Positions 17,323-26,143 of a stretch of 64,000 nt of DNA are shown in pieces. The notes below the pieces were generated by a model that worked only from the letters and a program-made list of their open reading frames with translations, had not been told where the DNA came from and ran no database searches. The first letter of the stretch is position 1. Every line of letters begins with the position of its first letter. A program made the position numbers and the translations under genes. The stretch is from Spirochaetae bacterium HGW-Spirochaetae-1 (GTDB lineage Bacteria > Spirochaetota > UBA4802 > UBA5550), in contig PGXY01000008.1 of the NCBI GenBank assembly GCA_002839375.1, forward strand, positions 62,001 to 126,000, in the 5' to 3' direction.

Positions 17323-18747
17323 ATGAGTCTTAATTATGATAAGAAAGATTGTTTCGTAGTGGATGGGAAACTCGCACTCCCCTATTCATACTTCGCCGGC
17401 AGGGTGGGCAGTAAATTTATTACTACCATCCGTGACCAGAAGAAGATTATGGGTGTGAAGTGCCCCAAATGCAATAAAGTCTATGTTCCGCCGAAGCAGG
17501 TATGTGAAAAGGACTTTACTGATATACGTGATAACTGGGTTGACCTGGGAAATGAGGGCACAGTGACCAATTTCACAGTGGTCCGCTACAATGATAAGCA
17601 TCTGCCCAGGAAGGCTCCATTCATCATGGCGCTGATAAAACTCGACGGAGCAGACTCACCATTCATGCATATACTGGAAGAGGTCGAGCCTTCGGAAGTA
17701 AAAATAGGTATGCGTGTTGAAGCGGTTTTCGCAAAACAGCCTACCAATACAATACTGGATATCGATCATTTCAAACCCGGTAAACCGGGCAAGGTTGAGG
17801 TTAGGGACAGGTCTGAATCAGCAAGTTCAGGTCCGCGTACGGGTTCCGCTCCGCAGCCAAAAAAACAAGCAGGAGGGCGTGGGGACATGTCACAAAAAGT
17901 AATTATTACTGCGGCTCTAACCGGGGCCGCCACCATGAAAAATCAGAACGAAAACGTACCTTATGAACCGGAAGATTTTGCAAAAGAAGCGGAAAAATGC
18001 TATAAAGCCGGTGCTGCCATGGTACACGTTCATGCCAGGGAATCGAGCGGTTTCGCAACGCACGATCATGCCAGGATCAAGGCAACGCATGACGCGATCA
18101 AGGACAAGTGTCCTGACCTGATTGTGAACCTGAGTTCGGCTGTTGGTATGGGGAAAACCGCAGAGCAGCGCATTTCCCAGATAGTTGCCATCAAGCCAGA
18201 AATGGCTTCATTGAACACAAACACGATGAACTTCAGTATCATCGACCGTAAGACCGGGAAAATATTCATCGATTTCGTTTTTGAGAACACCTTCACCATG
18301 CTCCAGGATTTTGGTAAGGCTATGGAAGAGAACGGTGTCAAACCCGAAATAGAAGTTTATGACATGGGCGGTCTGGACAACTGGATGCTCATAGCCAAGC
18401 AGGGAATTTTCAGCGCTCCGTACAATTTTAACTTTGTATGGGGTGTAGCCGGCGGCCAGTCCTTCAGGGCGGAATCCTTTATAGCACTGAAGAATGCCAT
18501 TCCGGACCAGGCAAATTTTACGACATGCGGCGTAGGAATCGATCAGTTTCCGGCCATTACCCAGTCATGTCTCCTGGGCGGACACATGAGGGTGGGTCTT
18601 GAGGACAACATCCGTGTTCCGACCGGTGAACTTGCCAAGGGAAGCTATGAACAGGTTGAATGGGCCGTGAGAATTGCCGAGGCCTTAGGCCGTGTTCCTG
18701 CCACTCCCGATGAGGCGCGGGAAGTCATGGGATTGAATAAAAAATAG
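17323..18747 (+). CDS. DUF35 domain fused to a beta-keto acid cleavage enzyme (BKACE)
   Basis: Protein of 474 residues. Residues ~1-155 are a DUF35 domain whose ribbon has Cys47, Cys50 and Cys61, but Asp64 replaces the fourth Cys. A Ser/Gly/Pro/Lys linker (about 160-188) leads to a complete BKACE (DUF849) domain, 189-474. BKACE enzymes use Zn to join a beta-keto acid with acetyl-CoA, giving acetoacetate and a new acyl-CoA. The metal pair HVH (His235, His237) and following ARE are present. AGGAGG lies ten bases before an internal ATG at 17887, so the BKACE part may also be made alone. Confidence 0.88.
   Translation: MSLNYDKKDCFVVDGKLALPYSYFAGRVGSKFITTIRDQKKIMGVKCPKCNKVYVPPKQVCEKDFTDIRDNWVDLGNEGTVTNFTVVRYNDKHLPRKAPFIMALIKLDGADSPFMHILEEVEPSEVKIGMRVEAVFAKQPTNTILDIDHFKPGKPGKVEVRDRSESASSGPRTGSAPQPKKQAGGRGDMSQKVIITAALTGAATMKNQNENVPYEPEDFAKEAEKCYKAGAAMVHVHARESSGFATHDHARIKATHDAIKDKCPDLIVNLSSAVGMGKTAEQRISQIVAIKPEMASLNTNTMNFSIIDRKTGKIFIDFVFENTFTMLQDFGKAMEENGVKPEIEVYDMGGLDNWMLIAKQGIFSAPYNFNFVWGVAGGQSFRAESFIALKNAIPDQANFTTCGVGIDQFPAITQSCLLGGHMRVGLEDNIRVPTGELAKGSYEQVEWAVRIAEALGRVPATPDEAREVMGLNKK
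17871..17889 (+). promoter_or_regulatory. Internal ribosome site and start codon for stand-alone BKACE
   Basis: AGGAGG at 17871-17876, a 10-nt spacer and ATG at 17887-17889. The ATG encodes the Met that opens the normal BKACE domain (MSQKVIITAALTG). Two products from one gene are likely; alternatively this is the relic of a recent gene fusion. Confidence 0.5.
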
Positions 18748-18760
18748 AATTATACAGACA

Positions 18761-18795
18761 TTCATGCAGGGGAGCCCGGTGCTTCCCTGCATGAA
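18761..18795. other. 15-bp stem hairpin between BKACE and crotonase genes
   Basis: TTCATGCAGGGGAGC (18761-18775) pairs with 18781-18795 except for one G-T, around a 5-nt loop CCGGT. No T-run follows, so it is unlikely to be a full terminator. It could stabilise or process the operon message. Confidence 0.55.
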
Positions 18796-18822
18796 TACAT
18801 GGAATATGTTAGAGGTACGAAG

Positions 18823-19602
18823 ATGGGACAGAAAGTCAATTATGAGGTAAACGAAAAAGGGGTTGCCACCCTGACTATAAGCAATCCGCCAATGAATGCC
18901 CTGGATGAGCTGACAATGCTGGAACTGGAATTTTCCATGCATCAGATCGAGGTTGATGAGCGGGTGAAAGTTATTATAATAACCGCAGCGGGACCTACGT
19001 TTGTCGTGGGCGCTGATGTTAACAAGGTTCAGAAAGTGGATACCGCCGAGGAAGGGGAACGGTTGTCAGGCCGGGCCCATGAAATAACCAGGCTTATTGA
19101 AAACTCCAGGAAACCTGTTATTGCAGCCATAAACGGCGCAGCATTGGGAGGAGGAACGGAATTGGCTCTGGCATGTCATATGAGGATAGCAAGCGAGGGG
19201 GCCCAGATGGGACTTCCCGAGGTAGCACTTGGCATTATGCCCGCTTTCGGCGGCGTGGTCAGGATGACCCGTCTGCTGGGCACTGCCAGGGCACTGGAAT
19301 ATATGCTTACGGCGAAATTTATCGGCATGGAAGAGGCAGCCAGGGTCGGTCTTGTGAACAAGGTAGTACCTCAGGACAAATTGATGGAAGAGGCAATGAA
19401 ACTGGCAAAAGATATATCATACAAAGGACAGCTTGCCGTTGCAACAATACTCGAAGCTGTTATGCAGGGTATAGAACTTTCAAAAGAAGATGCTTTAATA
19501 CAGGAAAGAAAACTATTCGGGAGACTTGCAGAAAGCGAAGATAAGAAAGAAGGAATAACCGCTTTTCTTGAAAAGCGTAAACCAAATTTTAAAGGCAGAT
19601 AG
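18823..19602 (+). CDS. Enoyl-CoA hydratase
   Basis: Crotonase of 259 residues, normal length. The start at 18823 is preferred (AGAGG 7 nt upstream) over 18799. The CoA loop is FVVGADVNKV. Both catalytic glutamates are present: one in ALGGGTELALACHMRIAS and one in GLPEVALGIMPAFGG. The enzyme should add water across trans-2-enoyl-CoA to give (S)-3-hydroxyacyl-CoA. It follows the BKACE fusion after a hairpin and precedes the acyl-CoA synthetase by 31 bp, in the main operon. Confidence 0.9.
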   Translation: MGQKVNYEVNEKGVATLTISNPPMNALDELTMLELEFSMHQIEVDERVKVIIITAAGPTFVVGADVNKVQKVDTAEEGERLSGRAHEITRLIENSRKPVIAAINGAALGGGTELALACHMRIASEGAQMGLPEVALGIMPAFGGVVRMTRLLGTARALEYMLTAKFIGMEEAARVGLVNKVVPQDKLMEEAMKLAKDISYKGQLAVATILEAVMQGIELSKEDALIQERKLFGRLAESEDKKEGITAFLEKRKPNFKGR

Positions 19603-19633
19603 CTTAAACGCAGAAGTCTGCCAGGGGGGGTGG

Positions 19634-21454
19634 ATGGAAGAGAAAACGATTAATCAGGTCTTCAGGAACCGTACAAAAAAATACGGAGACAGGCTTGCTA
19701 TCGAGAAAAAGCTTAACGGAAAATGGGAAAGTGCTACCTGGAATGAATACTATGAGCGGGCCCGGGCTGCCGGTCTTGCGCTGCATTCAATGGGAGTAAG
19801 CAGGGGGGACAGAATTATTATCCTCTCCGAGAACAGACTGGAATGGCTTTATTCGGATATGGGAGCTCTGGGAATTGGAGCCTGTGTTGTTCCTATCTAT
19901 CCAACATTGACAGACGAAGAGGCAGAATATATAGTCGGTAATTCCGACGCAAAAGTCATGATTGTTGAGAATACTGTTCAGCTGAAGAAGGCATTATATG
20001 CCAAGGAACGCTGTGCCGGTCTCACTCACATCATTGTTATGAAAAACGAGGATTCCGCCAATACTCCAGATTATGTGTTGAGCTATAAAGAATTTCTTGA
20101 TATAGGACGCAGGGAATTTGAAAAATCTCCAACTCTGTTTGAAACACTGGCGGATCAGGTTGAACTGGAAGATTATGCTACATTCGTTTATACATCGGGT
20201 ACTACCGGTGTTCCCAAGGGAGCTATGATAACGCACAACAATGTAATTTCTGTTATTAAAGCTCTTGACGCTGTAGAGCCTCATTATGCTTACGATACGG
20301 ATCAGACTGTGCCGTTTCTTCCGCTCAGTCATGTTTTTGAAAGGGTTGCCGGGCACTGGTATGGCATGTATGTGGGGATAACCTCCTCGTATGCCGAAAG
20401 CATCGACTCTCTTCTTTCAGACCTGGCTGAAAAACGCCCCACGGTCGTCCTGGCAGTTCCCCGGGTATGCGAAAAGGTGTATCAGAAAATAATTGCCAAG
20501 GTGGAAGAAGCCTCTCCATTTAAACAAAAAGTTTTCTACTGGGGACAGAAGGTCGGAAGCCGTATCAGCGAGTTTCGTGAAGCCAGAAAGAGAATTCCTC
20601 TTTTGCTCAGAATAAAATATAAAATCGCCTATAAAATGATTTTCGCAAATGTGCAGAACGCACTCGGCGGGCGGGTTAGATGGATGACAGCTTCAGGTGC
20701 GCCAACGGCCAAGGAAATCATCCAGTTTTTTAATGCTGCGGGGATTATGGTAATATCGGGATACGGAATGACCGAGACCTGTGCGCCGGCCACAATGCAG
20801 AACATATCGCATTACCGGATTGGAACCACGGGAGCGCCGATTCCCTGTACGGAAATAAAAATTGCCGATGATGGTGAAATTCTTATGAAGGGCGGCAACG
20901 TCTGCAAGGGCTACTGGAAAATGCCTGAAGAGACAAAAGAAGCATTTACCGAGGATGGGTATCTCATGTCCGGTGATATAGGCTACTTCGATGAAGACGG
21001 GTTTCTCCTCATCACCGACAGGAAAAAGGACCTTATCATAACCTCGGGCGGAAAGAACGTGGCTCCACAGAAGATCGAGAACCTTTATAAGGCAGATCCT
21101 CTGTTCACCCAGTTTATTGTAATCGGCGATCAGAAGAAATATCTTACCGCTCTTTGCAATATCAACCCGGATCAGGCTGTAAAGATTGCCCAGGAAAAAA
21201 ACATTTCGTATACAAGCCTGGCAGAACTTATGGCCAATGAGGCTTTTCTTAAAGTTCTTCAGGAGCATATTGATGAGAGGAATACGAATCTGGCCCGTTA
21301 TGAAACGATCAAGCAGGTTAAAATTGTTGATCATGAATTTTCACAGGAAACGGGTGAGCTGACGCCTTCTTTAAAAGTAAAAAGAAACGTCGTGAAGCAG
21401 AAGTACAAGGATCTTATTGATTCAATGTATGAAGATGAGATAAAAGTTAAATAG
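19634..21454 (+). CDS. Long-chain acyl-CoA synthetase (FadD/ACSL type)
   Basis: AMP-forming ligase of 606 residues that activates a carboxylic acid with ATP and CoA. The start at 19634 directly follows a G-rich ribosome site; the longer frame from 19568 overlaps the hydratase. Signature motifs are complete: P-loop YTSGTTGVPKGAMITH, GYGMTETCAP, and ITDRKKDLIITSGGKNVAPQ with the hinge Asp and gate Lys region. Size and sequence fit the ACSL/FadD15 group, which accepts long or bulky acyl chains; HIP-CoA ligase FadD3 is shorter. It likely feeds the substrate into this pathway. Confidence 0.9.
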   Translation: MEEKTINQVFRNRTKKYGDRLAIEKKLNGKWESATWNEYYERARAAGLALHSMGVSRGDRIIILSENRLEWLYSDMGALGIGACVVPIYPTLTDEEAEYIVGNSDAKVMIVENTVQLKKALYAKERCAGLTHIIVMKNEDSANTPDYVLSYKEFLDIGRREFEKSPTLFETLADQVELEDYATFVYTSGTTGVPKGAMITHNNVISVIKALDAVEPHYAYDTDQTVPFLPLSHVFERVAGHWYGMYVGITSSYAESIDSLLSDLAEKRPTVVLAVPRVCEKVYQKIIAKVEEASPFKQKVFYWGQKVGSRISEFREARKRIPLLLRIKYKIAYKMIFANVQNALGGRVRWMTASGAPTAKEIIQFFNAAGIMVISGYGMTETCAPATMQNISHYRIGTTGAPIPCTEIKIADDGEILMKGGNVCKGYWKMPEETKEAFTEDGYLMSGDIGYFDEDGFLLITDRKKDLIITSGGKNVAPQKIENLYKADPLFTQFIVIGDQKKYLTALCNINPDQAVKIAQEKNISYTSLAELMANEAFLKVLQEHIDERNTNLARYETIKQVKIVDHEFSQETGELTPSLKVKRNVVKQKYKDLIDSMYEDEIKVK

Positions 21455-21509
21455 AGAAGTATCACATAGCCAAATAAAAATGCTAAATTAAAGTAGCAGG
21501 GGGAAAGGT

Positions 21510-22520
21510 ATGAATATGAGCGTACAATTAAAATCGGGAAGGAACGAATTGTTCACAGATCCGGATCCCGATAAGGCAAGGGAGTTTTTCAGACATAAAT
21601 CCCGTGCGATGAAATCAAAACTTTCAACACCGGAAGAGGTCGTTAAGACCATGGTTAATGACGGTGACTACATTGCCATCGGCGGCTTCGGTGCAAACAG
21701 AATACCGACAGCAATAGTACATGAAATAGCACGTCAGAAGAAGAAAAACCTTGGATTTGCCGGACATACGGCGACCCACGACTTCCAGATACTGGTGGGC
21801 GGGGAATGCATCGACAGGTGCGACATAGCCTATATCATCGGTCTCGAGGCACGCGGTCTTTCGCCCAACGCGAGGCGTGCGGTACAGGACGGAAAGATCA
21901 AACTTACGGAATGGACCAATGCAACGCTGTCGTGGAGGCTGAAGGCCGCAGCTATGGGATTGTCATTTATGCCGGCAAGAAACATTCTCGGCACCTCGAC
22001 ATTTGAATACAGCGCGGCGAAAGAGATAGAGTGCCCCTTTACGGGTAAAAAGTTCGCGGCATTTCCCGCACTTTATCCCGATTTTGCGGCGATTCATGTT
22101 CATGAATGCGATATCTACGGAAACGCCCATGTGTATGGAGCGTCAGTATCCGATCAGGATCTGGCTAAGGCTGCAAAAAGGGTTGTTATAACCACGGAGA
22201 AGTTGATCCATACCGATAAGATCCGGCAGAAACCTGAAGAAACATTTATTCCCTTCTGGTGTGTTGATGCCGTCATAGAGGTTCCTTACGGCAGTTATCC
22301 GGGCAACATGCCCTATGAGTATTTCTCCGATGAAGGACATATCAAGGAGTGGCTCACGGCGGAAAAGGACCCCGAAGAATTTAAGAAGTTTTATGATAAA
22401 CAAATATACAGTACGAAAAATTTCAATGAGTACCTGGAACTGAACGGGGGAATAGAAAAAATCAAGAAGCTGAGAGCTCAGGAATTGTTGTTAGATATGG
22501 GCAATGGAGGGAAAAAGTAA
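21510..22520 (+). CDS. CoA-transferase family I subunit A (GctA/IpdA type)
   Basis: Protein of 336 residues in the glutaconate CoA-transferase alpha family. It carries the opening DGDYIAIGGFGANRIPTAIVHEIARQ and the ILGTSTFEYSAA segment. IpdA, the closest functional analogue in steroid ring degradation, is shorter (~290) but shares this fold. IpdAB opens the last steroid ring by hydrolysis rather than transferring CoA. Sequence reading alone does not decide between transferase and ring hydrolase. A GGGGG/AAAGG block precedes the ATG, and its last base overlaps the start of subunit B. Confidence 0.85.
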   Translation: MNMSVQLKSGRNELFTDPDPDKAREFFRHKSRAMKSKLSTPEEVVKTMVNDGDYIAIGGFGANRIPTAIVHEIARQKKKNLGFAGHTATHDFQILVGGECIDRCDIAYIIGLEARGLSPNARRAVQDGKIKLTEWTNATLSWRLKAAAMGLSFMPARNILGTSTFEYSAAKEIECPFTGKKFAAFPALYPDFAAIHVHECDIYGNAHVYGASVSDQDLAKAAKRVVITTEKLIHTDKIRQKPEETFIPFWCVDAVIEVPYGSYPGNMPYEYFSDEGHIKEWLTAEKDPEEFKKFYDKQIYSTKNFNEYLELNGGIEKIKKLRAQELLLDMGNGGKK

Positions 22521-23290
22521 TGGCTGATTATAATACAATGGAATTGATGATCTGTATCTCCGCCAGAAATCTTGAAGACGGCGCGATAGTAGTCGTGGGA
22601 ACCGGTGCTCCCTGCGCAGCGGCGATGCTTGCGCAAAAAACCAAATCTCCCAACCTCTGCGTAATGTTCGAGGCCGGCGGAGTAGCTCCAATTCTGCCTT
22701 CAATGCCGATCTCCGTTGGTGACTCAAGGACATTCCATAAGGCAATTATGGCAAGTTCCATGCCGGAAATTATGGAAACATGCCAGCGTGGTATGGTGGA
22801 TTATACATTCCTGGGCGGCGCTCAGATAGACATGTACGGGAACATCAACTCCACCATGATAGGCGACAATCACGCGAAACCGAAAGTAAGGTTTCCCGGA
22901 TCAGGCGGAGCCAATGATCTTGCTTCCCTGTGCTGGAGAACCATGATGATGACTCCCCAGGATTCAAAGCGTTTTACCGAGAAGTGTGATTTCATAACTT
23001 CTCCGGGTTACCTCCAGGGAGGCAATTCACGGTATGAAGCAGGTCTTCCCCTGGGAACAGGCCCTTACCGGATTATAACCAATATGGCCATCATGGGTTT
23101 TGATGATGAATCGAAACGGATGAAAGTCGTTTCCATCAATCCCGGTTACAGCAGAAAGGATGTTCAGGATAATTGTGGATTTGAACTTCTTTGGGCGGAC
23201 AAAATCAGCGATACGGATCCTCCTCATGCTGATGAGCTGCGAATTCTCAGAGAAGATGTCGATCCCTATAAATATGTTATTGGCCGTTGA
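22520..23290 (+). CDS. CoA-transferase family I subunit B (GctB/IpdB type)
   Basis: Protein of 256 residues, the usual length for GctB. Glu51 in FEAGG aligns with the catalytic Glu54 of glutaconate CoA-transferase, so a Glu-CoA thioester mechanism is possible. The stretch GNINSTMIGDNHAKPKVRFP followed by GSGGANDLAS is typical of the family. Start and stop share one base (TAATG at 22518-22522) with subunit A, so the heterodimer is made in balance. In the steroid context it would be IpdB-like; a plain CoA-transferase remains possible. Confidence 0.87.
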   Translation: MADYNTMELMICISARNLEDGAIVVVGTGAPCAAAMLAQKTKSPNLCVMFEAGGVAPILPSMPISVGDSRTFHKAIMASSMPEIMETCQRGMVDYTFLGGAQIDMYGNINSTMIGDNHAKPKVRFPGSGGANDLASLCWRTMMMTPQDSKRFTEKCDFITSPGYLQGGNSRYEAGLPLGTGPYRIITNMAIMGFDDESKRMKVVSINPGYSRKDVQDNCGFELLWADKISDTDPPHADELRILREDVDPYKYVIGR

Positions 23291-23318
23291 TGGATACTGA
23301 AAAGGGGAGGCTGAATAA

Positions 23319-23801
23319 ATGAAAGATAATGAAAGGACCGCGCTTGAGCAGGGATTCGACGGAATCGAGCCCATGGTGTATGAGAGCAAAATAAGTGTTC
23401 CCTACAGCTGGTGGGCCGGAGAGACGGCGACGCATTTCCTGAAATCACTGCGTGATGATAAAAAAATACTGGCCCTCAAGTGCTCAAAATGCGGGAAGAC
23501 ATTTGTTCCTCCGCGGAAGGTGTGTCCCACATGCTTTGTTAAGAATACTGAATGGGTTGAGTTGTCGGGCAAAGGGACGCTGCAGTCATTCACTGTTGCG
23601 CGACGGCAGCTTGCGGCAATTCAGAAGAAAGTGCCGGTGATTTACGGACTCATAAAACTGGATGGTGCTGACACGGCAATGCTCCATTATCTGGAGGGTA
23701 TTGCTCCCGAAAAAGTTAAAATCGGGATGAGGGTCGAGGCTCAGTTTGCCTCTGATCGCAATGGCACCATTCAGGACATTGAATTTTTTAGACCGGTATA
23801 A
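23319..23801 (+). CDS. DUF35 Zn-ribbon/OB-fold protein
   Basis: Protein of 160 residues: N-terminal helices, a Cys4 rubredoxin-like ribbon (Cys55, Cys58, Cys69, Cys72) and an OB fold ending IQDIEFFRPV. DUF35 proteins bind CoA-linked intermediates and dock on thiolase-like or acyl-CoA dehydrogenase/hydratase partners. It opens the second thiolase-like module, 15 bp before A2. It is the most likely partner of A2 and is closest in layout to the DUF35 part of the protein at 17323. Confidence 0.88.
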   Translation: MKDNERTALEQGFDGIEPMVYESKISVPYSWWAGETATHFLKSLRDDKKILALKCSKCGKTFVPPRKVCPTCFVKNTEWVELSGKGTLQSFTVARRQLAAIQKKVPVIYGLIKLDGADTAMLHYLEGIAPEKVKIGMRVEAQFASDRNGTIQDIEFFRPV

Positions 23802-23816
23802 GTGAGGTGGATGACA

Positions 23817-24962
23817 ATGAATAATGCCGCAATAATTGGTATTGGAATGACTTCTATCGAGGGCAATAAAGTCCGTGATACCTTTGCTGACATGGCATGG
23901 GAAGCGGTCAACAAGGCCCTTGATGATGCCGGAATGACAATTGATGATATTGATAATGTAGTAACCACGTCAAATGATTTCTGGGACGGCAGGACCATAT
24001 CCTGCATGGCTGTCGGAGACGCCAGCGGTGCCGCTCATAAGAACGTTTCCTGCGTAGAGGGAGACGGGACGTTCGGCGCATTTTACGGACTGACCAGGGT
24101 TCTTTCCGGGTCTTATGGGACCACTCTGGTAACTGCCCATACGAAGGGATCACAGAGCATTTCGAGTCTCATAACGAACGGCGCGTTTGATCCCATCTAT
24201 GAGAGGAGTATGGGGATGGATATGATCACGGCCTGTGCCATGCAGGCAAACGCATATATGCACAGGACGGGAGCGACGGCGGAACAGCTTGCCATGGTAT
24301 CGGTGAAGAATCATGGAAATGCTAAAAAAAATCCGCTGGCCCAGCTTCCCATGGACATAACCGTTCAGGATGTTTTAAAGTCAGAAATGATTGCGGACCC
24401 TCTTCATAAGCTGGATTGCTCTCCCGTGTCCGATGCATGCTGTGCCATTATAATCGCCAATGGTGATAGAGCCGGCAAGTACAAGGGAAAGCCGGTCTGG
24501 GTTAAGGGAGTATCCTTCTATTCCGACGCTTTCTTTTTCGGTGACAGGGATCTGTCAAAAGCTCCTTCGCTGGAGAAAGCCGCACAGAAGGCTTATGCAA
24601 TGGCCGGGATAAAAAATCCCGGGAAAGAAATTGATGTTGCCGAGCTTTATGACGCCTTCACATACCAGGAACTCTTGTGGCTTGAAGCCATGGGACTCTG
24701 CGGCGACGGAGAGGCCGGAAAGCTCCTGGAAAAAGGGGAATTCAATGTGGGTGGAAGACTGCCCGTCAATGCTTCGGGAGGCCTCCTGAGTGGTCACCCC
24801 GTCATCGCCGCCGGTCTTATTCGTATGGCCGAGGTCGTAAAACAGCTTCGCGGCGAAGCCGGAGCCTACCAGGTTGCAAAAGCCCGGACGGGTGTTGCCC
24901 AGGGAGTCAACGGACTCTGCGGGCAGTCGCACTGCGTATGGGTTCTCGGGAAGGATAAATAG
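23817..24962 (+). CDS. Thiolase-like protein A2 (no catalytic Cys)
   Basis: The ATG at 23817 is used (GAGGTGG 6-7 nt upstream), giving 381 residues, exactly the length of A1. The nucleophile loop reads SCVEGDGTFGAFYG: Gly/Asp occupies the catalytic Cys position. The C-terminal motif is ASGGLLSGHPVIAAG, so unlike the other three thiolase-like proteins here it keeps the His of GHP. This makes it the best candidate for an active aldolase/lyase of the Ltp2 kind. It lies between a DUF35 gene and B2. Confidence 0.82.
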   Translation: MNNAAIIGIGMTSIEGNKVRDTFADMAWEAVNKALDDAGMTIDDIDNVVTTSNDFWDGRTISCMAVGDASGAAHKNVSCVEGDGTFGAFYGLTRVLSGSYGTTLVTAHTKGSQSISSLITNGAFDPIYERSMGMDMITACAMQANAYMHRTGATAEQLAMVSVKNHGNAKKNPLAQLPMDITVQDVLKSEMIADPLHKLDCSPVSDACCAIIIANGDRAGKYKGKPVWVKGVSFYSDAFFFGDRDLSKAPSLEKAAQKAYAMAGIKNPGKEIDVAELYDAFTYQELLWLEAMGLCGDGEAGKLLEKGEFNVGGRLPVNASGGLLSGHPVIAAGLIRMAEVVKQLRGEAGAYQVAKARTGVAQGVNGLCGQSHCVWVLGKDK

Positions 24963-24973
24963 GAGGATATGAT

Positions 24974-26134
24974 ATGGCAAAAAGAGTAGCAATCGTAGGC
25001 ACCGGGCAGACCTATCATAAGAGCCACCGTCCCGATGTCAACGGGCAGGAACTGATTAATGAAGCGGTACAGGCCGCTTTGAAAGATGCGGACATGACCA
25101 TAAACGATATTGATGCCATTATCATCGGCAACATGGATCATTTTGAAGGTATCAATTACGTGGATTGCTGGAGCGTCGACGGATCGGGCGGAACCATGAA
25201 GCCCATAATAAAGATTACCACCGGTGGAACCACGGGATGTACTATCGCTATCGGCGGCTATCATATGGTTGCTTCGGGTCTGTTTGATAAAGTCCTGGTC
25301 ATCGGCTGGGAAAAAAATTCCGAATCCGATACGACCGGCGCTATTACAACGGCCTTTGATCCTGTCTGGGACCGCCTGGTATTTGCCGGCGCCATCTCGG
25401 GTCTGGCCGTTGAGGCACAGGCGTATATAGCCAGGTATGGGGCAACTGACCGAGACGGTGCAAGGGTTTCCGTCAGGGACAGAAAACATGCTATGAACAA
25501 TCCGCATGCACAGCTTAGGAAAGAAGTATCAATTGAAGATGTACTCGCTTCTCCCATGCTTGCCGATCCCATTCACCTTCTCGATGTATGTCCCAGGACA
25601 GACGGGGCAGCGGCGGTGATTATGGCCAGCGAGGATTTTGCGGAGAAAATAACGTCAAAACCTGACTGGATATGGAGTACATCCAACAGGCACAGTTATT
25701 CATATCTTGGTGATGCCGACTATGGAAGACTTACCAGCATGAGGGAGTGTTCACAGGAGATATTCAAAAAAGTTGGAATCAAAGAACCCCGGAAGGAAAT
25801 CGGCGTCATAGAGCTGTATCAGCCCTATTCCTTCGCCGGCATCATCTGGATAGAGGATATGGGGATCGTGGGACCCGGAGAAGGCCCTCAGTATATCTGG
25901 GACGGAAATACGGACATGGGCGGCGAGCTGCCCGTAAATCCCTCGGGCGGCGTTATATCCTGTAATCCCATCGGCGCGACGGGACTTATCAGGTGCTGTG
26001 AAGCGGCCATGCAGGTCATGGGTAAAGCGGAAGGAAGGCAGGTCCCCGATGTCAACTTCGCTGTCAGCACCGGCTTTGGCGGATGCTGGTGGACCGATAT
26101 GATACTTCACGGCAAAAAGAAACCGAATTTTTAA
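24974..26134 (+). CDS. Thiolase-like protein B2 (no catalytic Cys)
   Basis: Thiolase-superfamily protein of 386 residues, paralogue of B1 (shared SHRPDVNGQELINEAVQ and DCW segments). The nucleophile loop is TTGGTTGCTIAIGG, with Thr at the Cys position, and the C-terminal motif is NPSGGVISCNPIGATGL, with Asn for His. AGGAGG lies 7 nt before the ATG. It probably forms a hetero-oligomer with A2 and the two flanking DUF35 proteins. Confidence 0.82.
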   Translation: MAKRVAIVGTGQTYHKSHRPDVNGQELINEAVQAALKDADMTINDIDAIIIGNMDHFEGINYVDCWSVDGSGGTMKPIIKITTGGTTGCTIAIGGYHMVASGLFDKVLVIGWEKNSESDTTGAITTAFDPVWDRLVFAGAISGLAVEAQAYIARYGATDRDGARVSVRDRKHAMNNPHAQLRKEVSIEDVLASPMLADPIHLLDVCPRTDGAAAVIMASEDFAEKITSKPDWIWSTSNRHSYSYLGDADYGRLTSMRECSQEIFKKVGIKEPRKEIGVIELYQPYSFAGIIWIEDMGIVGPGEGPQYIWDGNTDMGGELPVNPSGGVISCNPIGATGLIRCCEAAMQVMGKAEGRQVPDVNFAVSTGFGGCWWTDMILHGKKKPNF

Positions 26135-26143
26135 GGGGGAACC

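Noticed and set aside
17323-17889. Frameshift or assembly join between DUF35 and BKACE
   Set aside because: The frame is continuous with a sensible Ser/Pro/Gly linker; a true fusion with an internal start explains it better.
20693-21334. Antisense 213-residue frame over the acyl-CoA synthetase
   Set aside because: Shadow frame; the plus strand carries all ligase motifs.
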